DNA from: Mytilisepta virgata | Taxonomy: Eukaryota > Mollusca > Bivalvia > Mytilida > Mytilidae | Direction of reading: 5' to 3' | NCBI GenBank assembly: GCA_028015205.1 | Contig: JAPWFG010000015.1 | Span: forward strand, 1,612,001 to 1,676,000 | Length of the DNA: 64,000 bases | In this document: piece by piece, positions 38,712 through 50,220 of the stretch | Position numbering within the stretch: position 1 is the stretch's first letter | How the letters are laid out: the number at the start of each line of letters is the position of its first letter | Notes under the pieces: model-generated | The model's database searches: none | What the model was told of the DNA's origin: nothing | Seen by the model: only the letters and a program-made list of their open reading frames with translations | Made by a program: the position numbers and the translations under genes

Positions 38712-38718
38712 TATATAT
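38712..38718 (+). promoter_or_regulatory. Possible TATA box of the lysozyme gene
   Basis: TATATAT in 'gcggatatatattg', 76 bases before the predicted ATG at 38788. This is compatible with a short first exon, but AT-rich sequence makes chance matches common. Confidence 0.35.
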
Positions 38719-38787
38719 TGAAAAAGGCTGGGTTCGACTGTTTATTGCGATATCAGTCCTCTGCCGTATCTGGGAGAGACTAACAAA

Positions 38788-41700
38788 ATGTTTAAAAACA
38801 AAAGCAGACTTTTCGGTAAGGCATGAATGTTCTTGTTTTTAGTTTCCAGTTATACAGTTTACCGGTATCAATATTTGGTTACTGCTTTGCCTTTCCACAC
38901 GTGTTGCCTTGAATATATACTGCTCTTAAGACACGGTTTATTTAATTAAATAAACATCTGGAGTAACGTATATGAATTTGGAACCGTTTCAATGTTTAAT
39001 ATCGATGTCACATCTTTGTCGATGCGTTAAAGTACAGAAAATGACCGAAATATGAAATCTAATAAGGCCTGCCAAATGATGTAATTAATCAAAAAAATTC
39101 TATAAACATGTATAGTTGAGATCAGTTCTAACCTCTCAACTAATCTATCAGAGAGGACGGTTCCAGAACCATTCTAGAACGGTTCTAGGGTAGAACCAAC
39201 CCTGTCATAAATGGTTCTAAGGTAGAATCTTCATAAATGGTCCTTGGGTAGAAACTTTCAGAATGGTTTTATGACAGAACTGTCACAAATGGTTGTAGGG
39301 TAGTGTTGATTGGTAAATAGTGATTTGTTGTTCCAAATCTGCACAATTTGATAGAGTCAGATTGATCTAAAATGTTGAAATAATCTTCATACTCAAACTT
39401 TGACTTGGATATTCTGTAATGAAGTGCTTTTGATGATCCAAACATTGTCGAATGCCAGTTTTGTATAAATTGGTCTAATAATCGTTGCTTTTTCTAATGA
39501 TACTGAACAAGGAAACCGTGTCCTAATGTTCTCTACTGACACTAATTTAGCACATCTTTGTGCTGCGGGTGTTGTATATTGGCGGGACATTTGATTCATG
39601 CACAATACATTTTCATCAGCTTTACACACTTCATGCTGCTATCGTGTTTCCTCTTGTTTATTGTCTTTTAACTGACAAGACACATATACTCGTTTGGTAG
39701 CTTTTCTGAATGATGCCATTAATCATAGACAATTAAGGCTTACACCTGAACAATGGTTGACAGACTTTGAGATTGCAGCGTGTAATTTAATTTACTAACT
39801 ACATCACTGAGACTTGGGTAGAGGGTCTTCTCCAGAACTGGAACCATTTCAACAATAATGGAGCCAGAACAACTAATGCAGTTGAAGGCTGGCACTATAA
39901 TCTTAACCGAATGCGTTGGCGTCCTCATCCAAATGTATTTCTGTTCATACAACTTCTTCAAAAGGAGGAGGCCGCTAAGGAGGCAAAGATCAAAATAAGG
40001 TGGTCCCAAATTTCAATGCAGAGATTTCAAATGTGTCAGATAATTAACATTTTAATTTATTTTAAATTAATAATTTATCATTTTTACCATATTTGTATGG
40101 TAAACATTTGATATATTATATAATTAATTCTCTCTGCTCGTATGAACGATATTTATTTCGTTATGACAATGTAGAAGATGATTGGGATGAGTACCGACAT
40201 TTTGAAATAAGAGGTGCATTTCACCAATTTATCGGAAAATTACATAGACATAACGTACATATATGGACATTTTACACAATAATTTCAATCGAGAAGTGAC
40301 GGGACTAAATCTTGATTGTCGAAACATATGTAGAGGAATGTTTTATGCACTAGCAAATAACACCGACTAGTTTTTAAATTATTTAGTTTTAGTAAAAACT
40401 TTATTCTGAGTGAATTTTGTTTCTTTTTTTACATTTTTTATATAATATATTTCGGTATGATACAAGTTTATTTTTAAATTATGACAGTAAATTAATTATT
40501 TTATTTCTTATAATTGTGATGTTCAAAATTCATAAACTATTGGCAGGGTCATAAATGTTTCTAGGTTAGAACCATTCAGAATAGTTCTAGGTTAGAACCA
40601 TTCAGAATAGTTCTAGGGTAGAACCGTCCAGAATGGTTCTAGGGTAGAAACGTCCAGAATGGTTCTAGGGTAGAAACGTCCAGAATGGTTCTAGAGTAGA
40701 ACTGTCATAAATGGTTCTAGGGTAGAACTGTCAAAAATGGTTCTAAAGTCGAACCGTCCAGAATGGTTCTAGGGTTGAACTGTCATAAATTGTTCTAGGT
40801 CAGGACACACCCTGTCATAAATGGTTCTATGTCAGGACACACCCTGTCATAAACGGTTCTAAAGGTGTCAAGATGACAGTTCTAGTACTATTCTAGAACA
40901 GTTCTTGTTACAGTTTAGGCCAGTTCTAAAGAGAGGTTAGAACTGAGCTGAACTGTAATTATGTGAGCATTTACTCACAATAAATATGTGTGATCATTGG
41001 AATTGATACCAGACATTAATCAAACGAAAACATAACAAATATAGAAAAAAATAAAGTAATAAATATGCAAAAATAAGCTTGAGTCAACAAGGGGTTATAT
41101 ACTGTGAATGGAAACAAAAAAACATTCTTTTTGAAAGATGTTAATTTGCCTATAAAATAGCAATGTCAGTAAACATCTGTGGAGCCACTGGGCAGAAACC
41201 ACATTTTGTTTACAGTATACTGGTCTCAAAATAGGCTGGAAATGGTTGTAAAGAAGCGGAATCCAGTTTTCAAATAACTTCCCCCAAAACAGGTCCACCT
41301 GGCGTTTACTGACATTGCTATATAAAAGGGTTTATTGTGATATATGCCTCAATAATTTTGTAAATTATGTAAGATGGAATTTGTGTAATAAAGATTTAGT
41401 TATTTATATAGGAAGTGTAGTGGATGCATGAAATCCTTTTATCGGTATGAATTTTTATGTAAACATTGTAAATTGCTTAAAAGTTATCTATATTTTTTAA
41501 CAGAAAATCCGAATTATATTGATGCCCCTAAGGCTAAAGTACCAGATCCAGACAGTAAGTAATTTGCAGACATGAAGTAATGAGGGGAAATGCGGATAAA
41601 TAGTGTCTTGGGTGGGAATGGGAGGGGGTGTAACTCAATGATATTAAGATACCTGACGGGCGGCAAATTGGTGTCAAGATTATACAAAACCGGCGGAGAT

Positions 41701-44700
41701 TTCGGGTGGGGATTGTTTGACAATCTGGAGAATTCCGATCAAGATTTTAGAAATTTCGGCAGACTTTTATAAAACACTGAGGAAAATTCAGGTTGAATTT
41801 TCACAATTAAAAGCTTATCAAAAGAATATATTGGCTGATAGCATGTCAACATTCTGTAATATTACCAACTAACTTCCTTTAAGTATTTTATATCAGGGTC
41901 ACAAATTCGATATAACGTGGATAATTAGGAGTTTCAAGTTCACCGACGCATTCCCCCCCCCGTCATAAAATGGTCAAGATGCCACCCAGCAACCACCTAC
42001 CGCCCCCCCCCCCCCCCCACCCCCCAAGATTTTGATGAGATAAAACCCAAATACGCAAAGTATTCCAACACTGCATGCAAAAGAAACTTTTTAAAGTCCA
42101 CATATGAAAAAATTGTAATGAAATTGAATTGACACCACAAATTGTTTAAAAAATTAATAATAATTCAAAATATACAGAGAACACAACATGACAAAGGTTC
42201 GTAACTTGGGAAGGGCACGCAAAAATGTAGCCTTTCTACTTTCAAAAAAAAAGAAACTTTATTAATAAGCATATGAACACATTTTTCTTATTGTTTCCAG
42301 TGTAAATGTTCATAATTATTCTAAAAAAACTTAAATCTTCGAGACTAAAATAGTGAAAAATGTTTATAAAATATTGCCAAGTGTTCCTGTGATCAAAGTT
42401 TGAAGTTTCTAAAAAGACTGGTACAAGACTCACTAGACTGGCATTTCCTTAGTCTCCTCTACTGATCATGCTGATACCTTATGAAAGTCAGATTTTGTTC
42501 TGGAGTTATGTCGCCTTGTCCATAAAACAATCAAATATGCAAGAAAAATCACAAAATTTCCAATTTTCGGGTAAAACTAAGTTTACACTGGCGATCTGAC
42601 TAACTCAATCAAGCCCGATCAAGACAGATTAAACTATCGGTTTAGCAGGATGGCTGGTGTCTAATGCGTGTCAGGGACCTGAGTTGTCCCCCGTTTTTGT
42701 TTGTTTGGGGACAGTGTTGCTAACCATTATTTTAGTCTTTTGTATTGGTTTCTGTTGTTTGTTTTTTCACATCTTGGTTTTGTCTTTGCAATGAATTTGT
42801 GATTGCAGGTTGACCTTTTGTATATTCTTTAACAGAATTATGGAATGTTCAAATATTTGTTTTTCTTTTCAGATATAACAAAAGTCATTATAGGTTTTGA
42901 AACTATTAATGGAGAGCCAAATTTGCAGGCGTATGACGCTCAGCCACATAATAAAGAAATTCATGATACAACAATAGGTACGTTGATTAAGACGTTTAGG
43001 TGGAGAGGAACATTTACGGCGCTTTTCAGTTGCTTTGTCTTTTGTCGCGCATATAAATAGGGATTTTGTGGTAAGAATTAATACACATAGACAAAAACAT
43101 ATGATTTCGGAAAGAAATCTTGACAAATCAGGTACTACCATGCAATTATTAAACAATTAATACACATAGATAAAGACATATGGTTTCGGAAAGAAATCTT
43201 GACAAATTAGATCATTCATTCATATCTATTTCTTCCATTGTACAGAGATTTTGTGAACACAATTATAATAATATTAACAATATCATATCACATGGAAAAA
43301 ATCAATACAAAATATATGTACTGTTAAATATTTATATTCAAAAAGTATACCTGTTTGGATATTGATATCAAAAACATACTAGAAGTATATAACAAATCAT
43401 ACCTGAGATTGACGCGGCTCTATCTATCGACACCTCATGCATCGTACCTAGCTCGAGTAGCCCTGTTGAATTGCGCAACACACCGAATGAGATGGGCGTG
43501 GCATAAGTGAAGGAAGCTATCATAATCAAAAGGTTCTGTATAGTCAATCGGTCCTCCTAGTAACACTTGAAGCAATCCTTCCTCATGTTTACCATAAAGC
43601 TCATTGAACTGAACTAACGGAAAGTTGTATAATATAGTATCCCACCAAGCGTCTTGTAAGTGAAATGTTCCTGGACAATTACAGCACGCGTGGACATACA
43701 CATTAGAAAACAATCTACCGCAGACTGCACAACTTTCACCAGTAGAGTTAGGAATGTTTGTAATGAATTTCGAGATTAAATATGAGTTCCTAATATCTCT
43801 ATTTGATTCGGAGTTTTCCAGTTGCTTTGTCTTTTGTCGCGCATATAAATAGGGATTTTGTGGTAAGAATTAATACACATAGACAAAGACATATGGTTTC
43901 GGAAAGAAATTTTGACAAATCAGGTGCTACCATGTAATTATTAACTGATTCAATTATTGTAAAGTTAATTTATGTTTAGAAAGTTTCTTAAATTTAAAAA
44001 AAAATACTATACTAGTAAGTGAAATTTGATTAAAAATGTACACTACATTTACATTTAAAACAATGTGAAACAGTTTGCAAAAGGTCGAGAAAAAATCACT
44101 TTTTCCTGGATTTGGACAAAAAAAAATCAAAACGAAATTGCTTATAAATAGAAAATTAATACATGATTCTCATTTAAAATTTAATGTCAAGATTTATACT
44201 TTTAGTATAAAACCAAATTGCGTATGATCTTTCCGATTATGATGTTTGTTTTTTCTCTGGAATCCCTCATTTTATAGTAAGATTTTTTCTTTCATGCGGC
44301 CATTCTCACGTCCCATCTACATTAATTTTGTATTTCTTTGAATTCTTCTGTGTGTAATGATATAAAAATTATCATTTATACAGAAAGATACATGAGAATG
44401 GAATTCCACCCTAGGGATCACATTTTTTTATTGTCAGAAACTCGGCAAGCCTCGTGTGGAATTCCCCTATCCTACATCTCTCTGTACGAAAGATAGTTAT
44501 AGTCTAAAAGATGCAGTAAATACGTTCCTATTTGTCACTGAGTTGTTAAATGATATTAATAAAGAAGGAAATTCCAATGCTTTCGTTTAATTAATTTCTA
44601 AGGTAAAAAAAACTACCAATTTTCACTGATCCATGTAAATGTCCGACTCATAATAATGTCGTCAGACCAGAAATAGAATACTTTAAGACATCGACCCTTT

Positions 44701-46964
44701 TATAAGTTAAACACATTTTATGCATTATTGTTTTGTATATTTTAAAAAGGTTATGGCTTCAATTTGAATAGAGGGGATGCAAAAGCCACGTTTGAGAAGC
44801 TTATACCAGGAGTCGATTTTGAACGAGTAAAATCGGGAAATCAAAAGATTACTAAAGAGCACTTTTGTTGAATGTGAGTCTTTGGTTAAAAGTAAATGCA
44901 AAAATGAAATGAAATGGAGTATACATTATTGTGACAATTATCCATCAATTCTAAACGTACTGTCTGTAAATCTTGCTCCGTGGACGGGTTTTTCATAATT
45001 TCAGTACTTTAGTCAATTTGAATTGTCTTATCAGTTACAATGTAGCTCACAGATGCAATTAGCAAAGATTCAACATACCTGATTTTGTTCATTCATGTTT
45101 TATAGAGAAACAAAAACATTTCGGCTATGGAATGTCAATGCAAAAACGGCAGATAACTCTTCTTGTGAGATATTTCAAATTAAGGTATTACATCTCTGAG
45201 TTGCACCAAATGTGCTCAGAGTGAATGAAAAATATTGTTAAGTATTGGTTTTACAAATTTTAAAATAAATTTGTCCTAGTTATTTAGCATTTTTAAAGTT
45301 TTCAATTTTTTGAATGTTTTTATCTTACTTTCATGGCTGGCATGACAATAGGAAATTACCTTATATAGAATAATATTTGGGGTTTAAAAATATAACTTGA
45401 ACTGACAATGGTCAAATTATTCCTTGGACAAATCAACAAGATTAATTAATCATCAAAAAAATATATTATTAATCAAGCGTTTAGACTTTCAAAATGCCGA
45501 AATCCGTTCTTTGAACTGAGGTTTACAGACAATAGCCATTAATATGTGTTACAGCCCTTATTTACTGTAGAGAACACAAGTTAAATCAGTTAGGCATATA
45601 CTACCACATCAATAACGAAAACATCGTACAAAATGTATACCAAAATTAACATGAGCGAAATATATAAATTTCTGTAAGTCAGATTACAAAATAAATATTA
45701 TTTTCCTTTCTATGTTAAATAAAAAAAAAACCAAAAAAAAGAAAGTTTTAAATGCAATTTTCTTTGCTCTTAACTGTTTTGGATTATTGTTTGTGTTTTC
45801 AACATTTTAGACCGCCTCGGTGGTCTCGTGGTAGCGTGCTCGCCTCGAGTGCGGAAGATCGCGGGTTCGATCCCCGGCCGGGTCAAACCAAAGACATTAA
45901 AATTGGCATTTGCTGCTCTCTGCCAAGCACGCAGCATCTAGGAGTAAGAGTAAAGATCTACTGGTCGGCTCGGAGTCGGTATAATGTGCCCGAGTGGGAT
46001 GATATATCTTCCTGCAGACAGTTACCTCGTGAGCTAGCACATTAAAAATCCGGCTCAGCGTGTCGTTCTAGTACAAATCAGGGATCATATTCATTATCAT
46101 ATCAACATGTTGTCGTCCTGATATGCACTGTCTGCCACTGGACGTTAAACAACAATTCATCCATCCATCAAATTTTAGGCCTTGAACACAACACATCAGT
46201 CGTTAATCGACGTAATGTTTGCATCTTGTGCATCAAAATTTGAAACATGGATTCTTTTATTTGTTTCTTAGGCAGATATTAACAAAATGGCAAACTTTGG
46301 CATTTCGTTATCATGAAAGTGTCGAGATATACATTTATCTGAATTCTTTTAAAATATTCAGGTCAGTTTATCTTAACAAGCATACTCGAATCGGGATATT
46401 TTTAAACTTCAACCCCTCACATATTAATTACGCCTATTTTACGTGTTAGATTAAAGATTCCAACTTGCAAACTTAAGTAGAAGATGACAAATATATAGAT
46501 CGTGCACGCTTCCGAAATATGATATTTTCTATGAACTAAAAGAAAACAAATCAAGGCATTAACCATACGTGTGTGTGTGCGTGCGTGCGTGCGTGCGTGC
46601 GTGAGTGTGATCATTAGCCATTTCATCTTTTTGACAACATAAAATTATTTAATTATCATGTTCATGAATTACTCTTAAACAGCATGACGTAGATGGTAAA
46701 ATCAGCGTTGCCAGTAGCAAATTGGGAAAGGACCTGTATGATTCGCTGCCTGCAAATGTAAAATCAGCTGTTATCAGCGCTATCTACAGAGGAGATTTGG
46801 GCCCGAAAACTATTAATCTTATGAAGCAAGGAAACTGGAAAGACGTCAGTACTGAGTACTTAAATCACCAACAGTACAAAAATGCACAAAAACTTGGAAT
46901 AATTGGAATTAGAACACGAATGAACTGGAATATGGAACAGTTTAACACAATGATGAAGAAGTGA
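38788..46964 (+). CDS. Phage-type (GH24-like) lysozyme, five exons, one apparent frameshift
   Basis: Peptidoglycan hydrolase of the phage/bacterial muramidase type in a gene with introns. Exons: 38788-38815, 41504-41554, 42873-42977, 44750-44873 and 46683-46964 (phases 1, 1, 1, 0), about 196 aa if read through. Residues VIIGFE (E36), AYD (D48) and TTIGYGFNLNR (T60) fit the GH24 E-D-T catalytic set. The last exon has YRGDLGPKTINLMKQGNW, EYLNHQQY and GIRTRMNWN, as in bacterial and bivalve relatives. No signal peptide is seen if the start at 38788 is right, so secretion is unexplained. Exon 4 ends in 'ttttgttgaat|gtgagt' and lacks one base: the frame meets tga at 44869, while one more T would carry it into the fully open exon 5. 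Either a sequence error in a T run or a recent null allele. Exon 1 is short and less sure than the rest. AATAAA follows at 47036. Confidence 0.82.
39160..39310. repeat. Left subterminal minisatellite of the MULE
   Basis: About five to six units of 23-27 bp containing gttctaggg and tagaac ('aatggttctaaggtagaatc' and variants). The two half-motifs GTTCTA and TAGAAC are reverse complements, so each unit is near-palindromic. Confidence 0.75.
40550..40900. repeat. Right subterminal minisatellite of the MULE
   Basis: About thirteen units of 23-30 bp, e.g. 'cagaatggttctagggtaga', with the same GTTCTA/TAGAAC core as the left array and variants 'tcataaatggttctatg' and 'caggacacaccctg' near the right end. 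Confidence 0.8.
43027..43150 (+). repeat. Direct repeat flanking a LINE fragment, copy 1
   Basis: From cagttgctttgtcttttgtc to 'ctaccatgcaattatt'; recurs at 43819-43942 with few differences. A third, partial copy is at 43157-43209. Confidence 0.85.
43435..43805 (-). mobile_element. LINE reverse-transcriptase C-terminal fragment
   Basis: Open minus-strand frame from about 43805 reading NRDIRNSYLISKFI, then SCAVCGRLFSNVYVHACCNC and WWDTILYNFP, ending in a run of ARYDA-stop. The C-x2-C...H-x2-C-C-x-C cluster after a reverse transcriptase is typical of the end of non-LTR retrotransposon ORFs in molluscs. No reverse transcriptase core is present. It lies between two direct repeats in lysozyme intron 3. 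Family assignment within LINEs is not possible here. Confidence 0.65.
43819..43942 (+). repeat. Direct repeat flanking a LINE fragment, copy 2
   Basis: Second copy of 43027-43150 (offset 792). The two copies bracket the minus-strand LINE fragment. Confidence 0.85.
45810..46172 (+). repeat. tRNA-headed SINE
   Basis: The first 75 bases (45810-45884) look like a tRNA: an A-box-like tggtctcgtggtagcg and a perfect B box gggttcgatccc, with a partly paired gacc/ggtc end. A body follows, then the tail 'ctgccactggacgttaaac' and 'catccatccatca'. The tail is shared with the SINE-like copies at 15250, 53799, 56263 and 59970. It lies in lysozyme intron 4. The head could be transcribed by RNA polymerase III but is not a functional tRNA gene: the acceptor and anticodon stems are poor. 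Confidence 0.75.
46571..46611. repeat. Microsatellite (GTGC/GT)n
   Basis: gtgtgtgtgc followed by five or six copies of gtgc/gtgcgt. It lies in lysozyme intron 4, about 70 bases before exon 5. Confidence 0.9.
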
Positions 46965-47035
46965 AAAATGATATTTTCAGTGCATGTTTGTAGTGAGATT
47001 TTTCTTCGGCAATACACTGAGGAACGAAACTCAAA

Positions 47036-47041
47036 AATAAA
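47036..47041 (+). terminator. Poly(A) signal AATAAA of the lysozyme gene
   Basis: AATAAA 72 bases after the stop codon of the last lysozyme exon. Confidence 0.5.
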
Positions 47042-47989
47042 AATTCAAACTGAAACATAAATTTCTGTATTAACTTAAAACATTAATTATAATTTTCACA
47101 AATACAAGTCAAATAAAAATACACAGTATAAAGAATACGGGACTGTCATTTTTATTCGCCATCTGACGGACTAGCATCTTTTACCGAAACCATTCTTGGC
47201 TTATGATACTTAACACTCTTGTTTACATGTTGTAAATTTTGGAACAAAAAGATATTTTAACTACAATTAAATGCTTTCATAGAACTAAAATCATGTATTC
47301 GTGTAAAAGAGCGATAGAATCCGACCAGTAGCTACATGTATGAGAGCCTTGTCTAGTTTTACAGTTAAAAGGAGCACATTCTGACTCTGCTATCTAAATT
47401 ATGTAGCGGTTTTCCAAATTTTGCAGCACTAGCAAGCGGTCACCTTGTTGGTAATCATACCGTATTGGCTTTGATAGTATTTGTTATACAAGGGGTGTCA
47501 GGATAGATAAAGAGGGGGGTACCCACAAAATCGGTTTAACCCCACCACTGTTAAATCCTGTACCAAGTCAGCCATTCCATGTTATCTTTATTAACCAAAG
47601 TACTGACAAGAACTTTACGATAACCAAATACAACAATCATTGTGTTAAACTGTTCCATATTCCAGTACAAGACCTGAAACAATAATATGAGATACTTTGG
47701 AAGTACAGAGTGTACAAATCTTACAGGTGAAAGAAAACAATTTAGATTTTGCGAATATGATCATTAAAATCCATTATAAAAGTTAAAAAGTGTTAATGTC
47801 AATTTAATCGAAACCTACATGATAATTATAAATGAAACCAAAAATTAAATTAATGGATATCTAAATCATTTTAAGTTTGTCAAGTGGAAATTTTAACCCT
47901 CGCTTGAATAATTATTTTTAATTTAAATAGGAAAAGGCCGGAGAATTTATTTTCAACTCAAGTACGGTTGTTCAAACATTACGCTGTGG

Positions 47990-48850
47990 CTTCTGATTGG
48001 CATGTGAGTGACGATGCTTCCATAATATCCCGTATACTGTGCGACTGGACCAATAGTGACAATGTTTTTAAAAAATCCAGTATACTGTGCAAGTGCGTAA
48101 GACTAACCAATAATGACAATGCTTTCAAAATATCCCGATACTGTACGAGGGCGTAAGACTGGACAAATAGTCACAATGCTTTCAAAATATCTCGTATACT
48201 ATGCAAGGGCGTAAGACTGGACCAATAATGACAATGCTTCCAAAATATCCCGTATACTGTACGTGGGCGTAAGACTGGACCAATAATGACAATGCTTTCA
48301 AAATATATATTTTACTGTGCAAGGGCGTAAGACTGGACCAATAGTGATAATGTTTCCAAATATCCCATATACTTTGCAAGGGCCTAAGACTGGACCAATA
48401 GTGACAATGCTTCCAAAATATCCCTTGTACTATTCAAGGGCGTAAGACTGTGCCAATAGTGACAATGCTTCTAAAATATCCCGTATACTGTGCAAGGGTG
48501 TAAGACTAGACCAATAGTGACAATGCTTTCAAAATATCCGACATAATTGTGCAAGGGCGTAAGACTGGACCAATAGTGACAATGCTTTCAAAATATCCCG
48601 TATACTGTGCGAGGACGTAAGACTAGACCAATAGTGACAATCCTTTCAAAATATCCCGCATAATTGTGCAAGGGCGAAAGACTGGACCAATAGTGACAAT
48701 GCTTTCCAAATATCCCGTATACTGTGCGAGGGCGTAAGACTAGACCAATAGTGACAATTCTTTCAAAATATCCCTTATACTGTGCAAGGGCATAATACTG
48801 GACTAATTGTGACAGTGCTTCCAAAATATCCCGTATACTGTGCGAGGGGG
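47990..48850. repeat. Minisatellite, about 58-bp unit, roughly 14-15 copies
   Basis: The unit carries 'gtaagactggaccaatagtg', 'acaatgctttcaaaatatcc' and 'cgtatactgtgcaaggg'. Copies differ at scattered positions, and some use 'cataattgtgc' in place of 'tatactgtgc'. Unit length is steady at 56-58 bases. The open frames across it reflect the repeat and are not called. Confidence 0.93.
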
Positions 48851-49499
48851 TAATATCAAAAACCCAATAATCTATTCACAAATTTAGTGAAAAAAAAACA
48901 GCATCGCCTGCATATGACGTCTATGTTTCTCAGCTTATCCGATTTTCAAGGGCATGCGCAAGTTACCCTGACTTTCGACAAAAAGGATTACTGCTGTCAC
49001 GAAAGCTTCTTAACCAGGGTTTCAACAGGAATAAGTTGAAGTCATTACGAATTTATTGACCGTTACAGTGTTCCAATATCTAAGATGATGTTGGACCTGT
49101 TCCCACTGTCGTAACATTTCATGTACCTCCACCGATTTGTGACTTTCACCGAATTGACTTTGTTGAACTTCACGACGGGTGCCGTATACGGAGCAGGAAC
49201 AGCTTACACTTCCGGAGCACCTGGGTTCACTCCTGGCTTTTATAGCAGTTCGTGTTGTTCATTGTTTTTTCAGTTCAGTGTTTATTTGTTGTGCTTGTGG
49301 TTGTTCGTTTGTCTTCCCGGGTTTGTCTGTTAAATGGATTACGTTTTTTTTTATTTGATCCTTACGTAGGTATATTTGCCCTCTGTATTTATCAGTTAAT
49401 TGAAGAACTTGAGAATATAGTTCTTGCAATGAATTTATACTTTTAACATGTTCAAAAAGTCAACAATTGTACTTTAAATAAAACTTTTAACAATATTTT

Positions 49500-49750
49500 A
49501 CATATGATTCTATTATACCTGTTTTCCTTGATTAACCCTGTCATGCTTGTACTAATTACAAGTATATATGACTGTATAAAGGCCAGTTTTCCTTGATTAG
49601 CCCTGTCGTAATTACCAGTACATATGACTATAAAGGCAAGTTTCCACGCTGTATTATACCTGTTTTCCTGGTTGAACCCTATCGTAATTACCAGTACATA
49701 TGATTGTATGAAGGCCCGTTTCCAGACTGTATAATACCCGTTTAATGACA
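49500..49750. repeat. Degenerate tandem repeat, about four units of 55-70 bp
   Basis: Units share 'tttccttgattaaccctgtc', 'taattaccagtacatatgac' and 'tgtataaaggcc'. The minus-strand open frame here is repeat-derived. Confidence 0.8.
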
Positions 49751-50220
49751 AGTAACAGGACAGTTTTCATCGTATTGTAACACAGTGGTTTATTACTTAG
49801 CAACGACTTAGAAGTATTATAATGCATGTAATTTGGATTTATGCAAGAACATAGAAAATAAACATTTTTTTAAAATGTGTTTATGTTCACAGATTACAAT
49901 AATTTTGTTCTTTATACTAAGGCAGTATGCTAGTTATTTTCGGGTATACCATTTATCAGGTGCAGAAATATTATTTTCCTACACGAAAAAAGCTGGCAAA
50001 TTACTGTTGAAAACCTGTCCAGTGTTCGACAGAACAGAACAGAACTTTATTCTCATAAACCATATATAACCAATGGTACAGAGAAATAGTTACATATACA
50101 TAATAAAATAGAAATAAATACACATTCATACATACACATGCACACACGCATACTCTGTACTATACACCAACGGACAATGCGCATAGCACTCACACAACCG
50201 TATCTAATACTTATAATGGA

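Larger units (their letters stand above)
39114..40954 (+). mobile_element. Degenerate Mutator-like (MULE) DNA transposon
   Basis: Bounded by inverted repeats of 24 bp (39114-39137 and 40931-40954; 22 of 24 match, core cagttctaacctctc). Inside, on the + strand, are broken pieces of a MULE transposase: QLYTLHAAIVFPLVYCLL near 39617-39690 ending at a stop, TPEQWLTDFEIAACNLI at about 39735-39793 with the DFE motif, and TNYITETWVEGLL...RTTNAVEGWHYNLNRM...HPNVFLF at about 39797-40010. Stops and missing parts show it cannot make a whole transposase. Both subterminal regions are minisatellites of a gttctaggg-tagaac unit. It sits in intron 1 of the lysozyme gene. I could not make out a convincing target duplication. 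Confidence 0.8.

Noticed and set aside
39393..39629. Minus-strand open frame of 78 codons inside the MULE
   Set aside because: The transposase motifs are on the plus strand; this frame is its shadow.
45129..45203. Possible extra lysozyme exon
   Set aside because: It is flanked by AG and GT and open for about 25 codons, but exon 4 joins exon 5 directly with a sensible protein, and this piece resembles nothing in the family.
45810..45884. Functional tRNA gene
   Set aside because: The B box is perfect, but the acceptor stem pairs poorly and the sequence runs into a SINE body and tail.
38788..46964. Bacterial or phage contamination as source of the lysozyme
   Set aside because: The coding sequence is split by five-exon structure with phased introns that contain animal repeats.
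48588..48824. Repetitive 78-codon protein
   Set aside because: Translation of the 58-bp minisatellite; the unit is not a multiple of three, so the frame changes from copy to copy.
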